Assembly (NCBI GenBank): GCA_023411035.1
Contig: JAEYPE010000047.1
Span: 1 to 5,707, forward strand
From: Pseudomonadota bacterium
Lineage (GTDB): Bacteria; Pseudomonadota; Alphaproteobacteria; Azospirillales; Azospirillaceae
Length of the DNA: 5,707 nt
Reading direction: 5' to 3'
Shown here: positions 1 to 4,427 of the stretch, one piece after another
Position numbering within the stretch: the first letter of the stretch is position 1
Layout of the letters: each line of letters begins with the position of its first letter
Translations under genes and position numbers: made by a program
The notes under the pieces: model-generated
What the model was told of the DNA's origin: nothing
What the model saw: only the letters and a program-made list of their open reading frames with translations
The model's database searches: none

Positions 1-57
1 AAACCGCCGCCTGCGCATCCCTTCTCACAACACGGTATCCACTCTGTCAAAGATCCC

Positions 58-77
58 GCGGTCCGCTGAGGGACCGC
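58..77. repeat. Perfect 7-bp inverted repeat with 6-nt loop
   Basis: The arms GCGGTCC (58-64) and GGACCGC (71-77) pair perfectly around GCTGAG. No T-run follows on the plus strand, and only a weak one (ATCTTTG) follows on the minus strand, so it is not a clear intrinsic terminator. It could be an operator, or the 3' hairpin of a transcript from outside the left edge. The pairing is directly visible; the role is unknown. Confidence 0.5.
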
Positions 78-262
78 AACACCCCGCGCCCTGCCCTCTG
101 ATGAGGAGCGGGCCGCCAGGGCCAGAAACCGATTGGCTGAAATCTGGAGACGAACAACACAGCGCCGACTGCTCAGCGCCGTTTTTGACTGTCTTTCGAT
201 TTTTTACCCCATCGCTGTCGCCCTTGTCGGCGGCACCGCGTCGGTGGAGCGGTTTATAGGCG

Positions 263-292
263 TGCCCCCTCGGCAGGCGCAAGCGCTTTTTT
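263..292 (+). terminator. Possible intrinsic terminator (weak stems plus T6)
   Basis: Two small adjacent hairpins, TGCC/GGCA (263-266 with 272-275) and AGGCG/CGCTT around CAAG (275-279 with 284-288), are alternatives at their shared base. They run into a six-T tract at 287-292. This has the layout of a rho-independent terminator on the plus strand, but the stems are short and include a G-U pair. No gene was recognised upstream that would need it, so it would end either readthrough from left of the window or an unrecognised small transcript. Confidence 0.28.
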
Positions 293-299
293 GCATTTA

Positions 300-317
300 C
301 GTGAAAAATTCTTCACG
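300..317. promoter_or_regulatory. 18-bp operator-like inverted repeat
   Basis: The arms CGTGAA (300-305) and TTCACG (312-317) are perfect inverted copies around an AT-rich 6-nt centre. An 18-bp palindrome with an AT-rich centre is a common form for a dimeric repressor site, but I cannot match it to a named regulator. It lies about 140 bp upstream of the predicted -35 hexamer of the peptidase gene, so direct repression of that promoter is not obvious. Confidence 0.35.
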
Positions 318-445
318 GATCGACTTATCACCGAAGCCCAAGCTGGAATCAGTGTATGTCCGCCCCTCCCACGGACTGGACGCCCTGCCATGGCGGAGCG
401 TGGGTCCGGGAGGACGGCCCTGTTGCGTCCAACCAATTGCCGCGA

Positions 446-487
446 CAACCCTATCGGGTTGACAGTGACAAAAAGGGTGCGCATGGT
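446..487 (+). promoter_or_regulatory. Probable promoter of the M23 gene with inverted repeat over the -35
   Basis: A perfect sigma-70-type -35 hexamer TTGACA lies at 459-464. At 17-bp spacing the -10 position (482-487) reads CATGGT, which is a weak match; TATAGA at 492-497 is a better hexamer but is too far away. The inverted repeat CAACCC-TATC-GGGTTG (446-461) overlaps the first half of the -35 hexamer, the arrangement expected of a repressor site, although it could also be chance. Transcription would start near 494, giving a leader of roughly 80 nt to the favoured start codon. Confidence 0.38.
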
Positions 488-564
488 CGCCTATAGAAGG
501 TGGTAGCTCCTTGGACAGAACGACAGGCCGCCGCTGCGACGGTGCGAAACGGGTGAGGAAGCAT

Positions 565-570
565 AGGAGG
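565..570 (+). promoter_or_regulatory. Ribosome binding site AGGAGG deciding the M23 start
   Basis: AGGAGG is the strongest Shine-Dalgarno match upstream of the peptidase. It sits 6 nt before GTG at 577, which is ideal spacing. It directly abuts ATG at 571, too close to serve that codon. This supports 577 over the other in-frame starts. Confidence 0.6.
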
Positions 571-576
571 ATGACG

Positions 577-1920
577 GTGCGTTCGAGGCTCGGTGGCCTT
601 CCCACGCTCGCCCTGATTGCCGCTGGTCTGGCGGGGCTTCTCTCGCACACGGGCGCACAGCCTGCTTATGCCGCGGGCGGGCGCACGGCTCCTCCGGAGC
701 GGGCCGCCAAGGATGCGGCCGCCAAGGATTCAAGCGACGAGAGCGACCGCTCCCCCACCGCGCACCGCCACATCCTGTCGGTCGGCCGCGGCGACACTCT
801 GATGGACATGCTGACCGGAGCGGATGTCCCGGCGGACGAGGCGAGCAACGCCATCGCGGCGCTGCGCAAGGTCTACGATCCGCGCAAGCTCCAGGTCGGC
901 CAGCAGGTCACCGTCCTGTTCGAGCCGCGCCGTGGTGGAACAAAGCGCTTCGTCGGACTGGAGTTCCTTCCGGACGTGGTGCGCTCCGTCTCCGTGTCCC
1001 GCAAGGGTGAAGCCGACTTCACCTCCAGCGAATCGGAGAAAGCGGTCACCCGCCAGCCGGTCGCGGCGCAGACGGTGATCCGGTCCAGCCTGTTCGAAGC
1101 AGGCAGCGCCGCGGGCGTGCCGGTTTCGGTGATGATGGCGCTGATCCGCGACTATTCCTATGACGTCGACTTCCAGCGCGACCTTCAGCCGGGCGACCGG
1201 TTCGAGGTTCTCTATGAGCGGCTGGTCACCGCCGACGGCAAGAACGCCGGCGAAGGCGACGTGCTCTACGCCGCCCTGGTCCTGAGCGGCAAGGAATACC
1301 CGATCTACCGGCACAAGAGCCGGGACGGGCGGATCGACTATTACAACCGCGATGGGGAAAGCATCCGCCGCGCCCTGCTGCGCACGCCGATCGATGGCGC
1401 CCGCATCACCTCGGGATTCGGCATGCGCCATCACCCAATCCTGGGCTTCAGCAAGATGCACAAGGGCATGGATTTCGGCGCCCCGACCGGCACGCCGATC
1501 TATGCCGCGGGCGGCGGCGTGGTCGAGGAGGTCGGACCGAAGGGCGCCTACGGCAACTACATCCGCATCCGCCACAACACCCAGATCTCCACGGCCTACG
1601 CCCATCTGAGCCGAATCGCGAAGGGCACGCGCCGCGGCGCGCGGGTGGACCAGGGTGACATTATCGGTTACGTCGGCACCACCGGGCGGTCCACCGGCCC
1701 GCACCTGCATTACGAGGTGCTGAAGGCGGGCCAGCAGATCAACCCCAAGAGCATCGACCTGCCCACCGGCGACAAGCTGGAGGGGCGCGAGATGCAAGCC
1801 TTCGAACAGACGGTGCGGTCTCTGGAAAAGACCTTCGAGCAGGCGCTCAGCGGCCTTCAGCTCGCCCGTACTCCGGGTTTGAACGAAGACAAGGGCTGCA
1901 CGAAGGCAACCACCTGCTGA
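577..1920 (+). CDS. Secreted M23-family peptidoglycan endopeptidase (MepM/Csd3-like)
   Basis: Predicted zinc metallopeptidase that cuts peptide cross-links of peptidoglycan in the periplasm. With GTG 577 as start it has 447 residues, close to E. coli MepM (440). Residues 1-32 form a signal peptide: MRSR, a hydrophobic core, then a likely cut after AYA. A linker rich in Ala, Lys and Asp follows. Residues 65-115 form a LysM/OapA-like module (GRGDTL, then LQVGQQV). Residues about 163-284 resemble the second domain of MepM/Csd3 enzymes. The M23 core (about 288-391) has the HxxxD zinc motif (H295, D299), H343 in YAHLS and HLH at 376-378, so all ligands and catalytic histidines appear intact. A helical tail ends with two cysteines (441 and 447). 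Alternative in-frame starts are TTG 511, GTG 553 and ATG 571. The upstream ones lengthen the basic N-terminus without improving the signal peptide. The gene is monocistronic here and converges on a leftward small ORF. The family call is secure; the exact bond cut is inferred. Confidence 0.93.
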   Translation: MRSRLGGLPTLALIAAGLAGLLSHTGAQPAYAAGGRTAPPERAAKDAAAKDSSDESDRSPTAHRHILSVGRGDTLMDMLTGADVPADEASNAIAALRKVYDPRKLQVGQQVTVLFEPRRGGTKRFVGLEFLPDVVRSVSVSRKGEADFTSSESEKAVTRQPVAAQTVIRSSLFEAGSAAGVPVSVMMALIRDYSYDVDFQRDLQPGDRFEVLYERLVTADGKNAGEGDVLYAALVLSGKEYPIYRHKSRDGRIDYYNRDGESIRRALLRTPIDGARITSGFGMRHHPILGFSKMHKGMDFGAPTGTPIYAAGGGVVEEVGPKGAYGNYIRIRHNTQISTAYAHLSRIAKGTRRGARVDQGDIIGYVGTTGRSTGPHLHYEVLKAGQQINPKSIDLPTGDKLEGREMQAFEQTVRSLEKTFEQALSGLQLARTPGLNEDKGCTKATTC

Positions 1921-1942
1921 GGCGGCGCCTTACGCCCGGTTC

Positions 1943-2119
1943 CTACTCCTGGTGAAGAAAGCGGCGGATGGCGTCGGCGAGAATCCGCGCGCCGTTCTCT
2001 TCGTCATCCGCCATTTTGCGAAGGCGGTCGCGCATGGCTTGGATCTGCGGCTTCATCTGGGCCGCCTTGGCGATGGCCAATTGCGCCTCTTCCGGTTTCA
2101 CGACATCGTCTTTGGCCAT
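1943..2119 (-). CDS. Small charged helical protein, 58 residues, unknown function
   Basis: Not recognised as a named family. The start ATG (2117-2119, minus strand) has a strong AAGGAG site at optimal spacing, and the frame ends at TAG (1943-1945). The product begins MAKDDVVKPEE and is rich in Ala, Lys, Arg, Glu and Asp. It has no signal peptide, membrane segment or cysteine and looks almost wholly alpha-helical, with heptad-like hydrophobic spacing (for example IQAMRDRLRKMADD) that could support a coiled coil or helical hairpin. It is probably cytoplasmic. It lies 80 bp downstream of the FemAB-like gene on the same strand and may be its last cotranscribed partner. The frame stays open upstream to 2344, but that extension overlaps the FemAB-like coding sequence and reads as shadow. 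The strong ribosome site and plausible protein composition argue that it is real; the function is open. Confidence 0.72.
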   Translation of the reverse strand: MAKDDVVKPEEAQLAIAKAAQMKPQIQAMRDRLRKMADDEENGARILADAIRRFLHQE

Positions 2120-2125
2120 GGCATG

Positions 2126-2131
2126 CTCCTT
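2126..2131 (-). promoter_or_regulatory. Ribosome binding site of the 58-residue ORF
   Basis: On the minus strand AAGGAG is followed by six bases (CATGCC) and then ATG. It fixes the start at 2119 rather than at any upstream in-frame codon of the longer open frame. Confidence 0.7.
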
Positions 2132-2199
2132 CAACTTGCGGTGAGGATGAGACGGCGGACGCGCTGTTTCAATAGCTCCATCTTCCAGCGGCTTCGCTT

Positions 2200-3225
2200 T
2201 CAGCGATAAAGGCCGACGCTTTCCACGGCCTGACCGCCCGTCCCCAGCTTGAACTCCGTCACGCCCGGCGCGCTGTCCGGGTTGATGCCGCCGAGATCGA
2301 GCCAGCCCACGCCGCGCGCCTTCAGGGCGAGGGCCGCCCGCCACAGCACCAGCCGCATCGCCCCGCTCTTGCGCCCCGAGTCGCTGGCCCAGCCGATCTG
2401 GTAGGTCGCCGAGCCGCCATGAATGTAGAACAGCGCGCTCGCCACCGGCTTGGCGTCACCGGAGCGGTCTTCCAACGCGGCAGCCATCAGCACCCCGTCG
2501 CCCTTCCCCACCCCACCCTTCACCAGCGCGTTGCGGATGCGCACGGCCAGTGCGCCGGTCATCGGGCGGAACTGCTTCGTCAGGGCCTGTTCATGCTCCT
2601 GCTTCATCAGCCAGGGCAGGTTCTTCGCCTCCCAGTCCAGGTCGATGACCAGACCGGCCTTTTCCGCCCCCTTCAGCCGCTGCCGCCAGTCGCGGGCCAT
2701 CGCCGCGCGCAAATCCTCCTCGCCACGGGACAGGTCGAGCCAGACCGTGCGGTAACCGGGGCCGAAGCGGCGGAAGCCGCAGCGGCGGAGCATCTCTTCC
2801 GCCTCCGCGCCGGCGGCGAGTTCGGGGAGCAGGCTGGCGCGGTTCAGCGGATTGTCGGGGCAGGCCCGGCGCAGCAGACGGAAGACCGCCTCCTGGGTCG
2901 CCATGTCCGGTTCCACCCCGTCGAGCCATACGGGGCCACGGTGGATCTGGCGCTGGTGAAACAGGCGGAGCGTCCGGCGCTCCAACAACTGCACCAGACC
3001 AATGGGCGCACCGTCCCGCTGGATCAGGCCGAGACGCGGGACGAAGCCATGGGTGCGCCCCATGGCGCCGGCGTAGGCGAAGCACTGCGGCAGGGTGGAG
3101 CGGGAAACGCGGGCAAAGAAGGAAGCCCATTCCCCCATCGTCCCTTCGTTCCACTGGATGGTGACGGAGCCCGCCGACGGATTTGGGAGCGACATCTTGG
3201 GGGACGACATCTCGGGGGGCGACAT
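2200..3225 (-). CDS. FemAB/GNAT-fold transferase (peptidoglycan-bridge or acyltransferase type)
   Basis: Predicted cytoplasmic transferase of the GNAT-fold group that includes FemA/FemB/FemX aminoacyl transferases and Acetyltransf_6 (CelD/BioF2-like) proteins. From ATG 3225 it has 341 residues, a normal family length. The N-terminal half (about 20-150) carries the family pattern: W25 (WNEGTM), TLPQCFAYAGAMG, then an arginine-rich strand with IQRDGAPIGLVQLL. A middle segment (157-192; GYRTVWLDLS, then RQRLKGAEKAGL) resembles the conserved region where lysine-rich helices follow the substrate cleft. The C-terminal signature is strong: VASALFYIHGG, YQIGWASDSGR, then WLDLGGINPD and GVTEFKLGTGG (about 261-331). 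The substrate cannot be read from the sequence; attaching amino acids to peptidoglycan or acylating a surface sugar are both possible. It begins 16 bp after the motA stop, so cotranscription is likely. The start is uncertain: ATG 3225, 3210 and 3195 are in frame and none has a clear Shine-Dalgarno site. ATG 3138 has AAGG upstream but would lose part of the domain. Confidence 0.8.
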   Translation of the reverse strand: MSPPEMSSPKMSLPNPSAGSVTIQWNEGTMGEWASFFARVSRSTLPQCFAYAGAMGRTHGFVPRLGLIQRDGAPIGLVQLLERRTLRLFHQRQIHRGPVWLDGVEPDMATQEAVFRLLRRACPDNPLNRASLLPELAAGAEAEEMLRRCGFRRFGPGYRTVWLDLSRGEEDLRAAMARDWRQRLKGAEKAGLVIDLDWEAKNLPWLMKQEHEQALTKQFRPMTGALAVRIRNALVKGGVGKGDGVLMAAALEDRSGDAKPVASALFYIHGGSATYQIGWASDSGRKSGAMRLVLWRAALALKARGVGWLDLGGINPDSAPGVTEFKLGTGGQAVESVGLYR

Positions 3226-3234
3226 GGGGCGCGG
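3190..3234 (-). repeat. 15-bp tandem repeat carrying three in-frame start codons
   Basis: Plus-strand units CGACATCTTGGGGGA (3190-3204) and CGACATCTCGGGGGG (3205-3219) match at 13 of 15 positions. A degenerate third unit (3220-3234) keeps CGACAT and a G run. Read on the minus strand they encode MSPPE-MSSPK-MSLPN at the front of the FemAB-like protein, so each unit supplies an ATG. Unit gain or loss would not shift the frame. Confidence 0.6.
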
Positions 3235-3241
3235 TCTGGCG

Positions 3242-4102
3242 TCAGGCGGGCGGCAGGGCTGATGTGGCCTCTTCGAGCTGGGCGAAACTCGGCCTGTATT
3301 CGGGTTCCAGCACGTTTCGCGAATATTCCACGGAAATGGCTGGTGCATAGCCCGACAAATGCGCGATCAGGCCGATCTTCATCGCCTGATAGTATTTGCC
3401 TTCGGCGTGGTAGATGTTCTTCAGACCGCTGGCGATGGGCGCCAGGAAGCCGTATGCCACCAGAATGCCGGTGAAGGTGCCGACCAGCGCGCCGCCGATC
3501 AGCTTGCCCAGAACCTCCGGCGGTTCGGTGATCGAACCCATGGTGTGAATCACGCCCAGCACCGCCGCCACGATGCCCAGCGCCGGCACGGCGTCCGCGA
3601 CCGCCTGGATGGCGTCGGCGATTCGCTGGTGTTCGTGGTGCATCGTCTCGATGTCTTCATCCATCAAGTCCACCAGCTCATGCGGGTTGTCGGCGCCGAG
3701 CGACATCAGGCGGAGGTAGGTACAAAGGAAAGAGATGGCATGGTGGTCGCCATAGAATTTCGGAAATTGCTGAAAGAGTGGTGAGTCCTCCGGTTTCTCG
3801 ATGTGTTGTTCGAGGGCAAGCAGCCCCTTGGTCTTCGCGATTTTGAAGACCTGATACATCATGGTGAGAAGTTCGAGGAAATCCTCTTTCTTGTATTTTG
3901 GCCCTTTGAAGAGGTGGCCAATTTCCTTGCCTGTGTGTGTGACGACGGATTTTGGATTGCCGATCAGGAACGCGCCGGCACCGGAGCCCAGGATGATCAG
4001 GAACTCGAAGGGCATCCACAGCACGCCCAAATGGCCGCCGCCCAGCACGTACCCGCCGAAGACGCTGAAAACCACGACACCGAAGCCGATCATCACGAAC
4101 AT
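3242..4102 (-). CDS. motA: Flagellar motor stator protein MotA
   Basis: MotA forms, with MotB, the ion-conducting stator of the flagellar motor in the cytoplasmic membrane; its cytoplasmic loop pushes on rotor protein FliG. The 286-residue length is typical. Four membrane segments are visible at about 1-21, 30-48, 169-189 and 200-225, with a large loop between the second and third. Key residues fall at the same numbers as in E. coli: P173 in DAVPALGIVAAVLGVIHTMG, P222 in YGFLAPIASG, and E98 in the loop; the position of E. coli R90 is K90, a conservative change. The C-terminus has the usual GYAPAISVEYSR and RPSFAQLEE signatures. The ATG at 4102 has GGAGG at 4112-4116, 9 nt upstream, so this start is preferred over ATG 4093. 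No motB follows; the next gene is FemAB-like, 16 bp downstream. The middle of the gene has lower GC than its surroundings. Confidence 0.96.
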   Translation of the reverse strand: MFVMIGFGVVVFSVFGGYVLGGGHLGVLWMPFEFLIILGSGAGAFLIGNPKSVVTHTGKEIGHLFKGPKYKKEDFLELLTMMYQVFKIAKTKGLLALEQHIEKPEDSPLFQQFPKFYGDHHAISFLCTYLRLMSLGADNPHELVDLMDEDIETMHHEHQRIADAIQAVADAVPALGIVAAVLGVIHTMGSITEPPEVLGKLIGGALVGTFTGILVAYGFLAPIASGLKNIYHAEGKYYQAMKIGLIAHLSGYAPAISVEYSRNVLEPEYRPSFAQLEEATSALPPA

Positions 4103-4115
4103 GTCTTCAGTCCTC

Positions 4116-4166
4116 CAGCGTCATTCTCAGTGTCTTGGTTCAGCGTCTTGGCCCAGTGTCCTGGCC
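4116..4166 (-). repeat. Four-unit 13-bp tandem repeat in the motA leader
   Basis: Plus-strand units are CAGTGTCTTGGTT (4128-4140), CAGCGTCTTGGCC (4141-4153), CAGTGTCCTGGCC (4154-4166) and a diverged 12-bp copy starting CAGCGTC (4116-4127). The shared core is CAGYGTC at 12-13-bp steps. The array lies 14-64 bp upstream of the motA start codon, and its proximal end touches the GGAGG ribosome site. The frame has stops on the minus strand, so it is non-coding. Its role is unknown; it may be a regulatory repeat or a slippage-prone leader. Confidence 0.65.
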
Positions 4167-4270
4167 GTTCCGTCCCGCGGAAAGCCGGTCATTCAGGCGC
4201 GCCTGCTTAGAGCCGGCCCAGTGACGCAGCAATCCCTTGAGGTTTTGTAAATCCCCCGGCATCGGAGGCG

Positions 4271-4300
4271 ATCCTATCCGTGACAACGGGTCCTGTCACG
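4271..4300 (-). promoter_or_regulatory. Predicted motA promoter with overlapping inverted repeat
   Basis: On the minus strand GTGACA (4294-4299, five of six to TTGACA) is followed after exactly 17 bp by TAGGAT (4271-4276, four of six to TATAAT), a fair sigma-70-type pair. A perfect inverted repeat, plus-strand arms CGTGACA (4279-4285) and TGTCACG (4294-4300), covers the -35 hexamer and most of the spacer, a typical place for a repressor. It lies after the pckG terminator and about 170 bp before motA, giving a leader of roughly 160 nt. I saw no clear sigma-28 or sigma-54 motif. The hexamers and repeat are visible; promoter activity is inferred. Confidence 0.38.
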
Positions 4301-4341
4301 AAAGGAGTACCTGGAAGGCGTCCCGCCGTTCCGGCCTCCCC

Positions 4342-4371
4342 ATAAAGGAAAGGGCCGCCCGAAGGCGGCCC
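4342..4371 (-). terminator. Intrinsic terminator of pckG (UUCG-loop hairpin)
   Basis: On the minus strand GGGCCGCC-TTCG-GGCGGCCC forms a perfect 8-bp GC stem (4352-4359 with 4364-4371) closed by a C-G pair around a UUCG tetraloop, one of the most stable RNA loops. It is followed by TTTCCTTTAT. It lies 57 bp beyond the pckG stop codon and should keep pckG transcription out of motA. The plus strand lacks a T tail, so it acts in one direction only. Confidence 0.82.
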
Positions 4372-4427
4372 CTCCCAACTGTGCGAAGACGGCCTGGTCA
4401 GCTCATCCGTCCTCAGCCGATCCGCCT

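Larger units (their letters stand above)
1..510. other. Non-coding region upstream of the M23 peptidase gene
   Basis: This stretch has no reading frame with a recognisable protein. The frames that stay open are short, low-complexity and lack a well-placed Shine-Dalgarno site. It is more AT-rich and T-tract-rich than the genes (T runs near 182-186, 200-205 and 287-292). It holds a 20-bp hairpin (58-77), an 8-bp direct repeat CAGCGCCG at 160-167 and 174-181, a terminator-like T6 site, an 18-bp inverted repeat (300-317), a possible fold with arms CCCACG at 368-373 and CGTGGG at 399-404, and a likely promoter just before the peptidase gene. I see no tRNA, tmRNA or SRP RNA. It is best read as a long regulatory or intergenic region, possibly with an unrecognised small RNA. 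Confidence 0.6.

Noticed and set aside
1..18. Possible leftward gene start (ATG 18, reading MRRRRF) with TTGACA at 45-50 on the minus strand
   Set aside because: GAGAAGGG is only about one base from the ATG, no acceptable -10 sits at 16-18 bp from TTGACA, and only six codons are visible. Not enough to call a gene.
185..213. TTGACT at 185-190 as a -35 hexamer for a small RNA
   Set aside because: No -10-like hexamer at 16-18 bp downstream (CCCC-rich there).
25..282. Minus-strand 85-codon frame in the left intergenic region
   Set aside because: Low-complexity sequence, no good ribosome site, and it runs through the 58-77 hairpin; no recognisable domain.
730..1797. Long minus-strand open frame (355 codons) opposite the M23 gene
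   Set aside because: It is antisense to a gene with a full set of M23 motifs; its product is repetitive in Ala, Val, Asp and Arg with no domain. Long antisense frames are normal in GC-rich coding DNA.
2194..2206. TCGCT/AGCGA hairpin over the FemAB-like stop codon
   Set aside because: A 5-bp stem with a 3-nt loop and no T tail; not a terminator and likely chance.
2419..3474. Plus-strand open frame (351 codons) across the FemAB-like and motA genes
   Set aside because: It spans two well-supported minus-strand genes, has Gln/Ala/Arg-rich shadow composition and matches no family.
4107..4124. Five-codon micro-ORF (MTLED) just before motA
   Set aside because: Too short to judge, has no clear ribosome site and lies over the motA Shine-Dalgarno and repeat; most likely chance.
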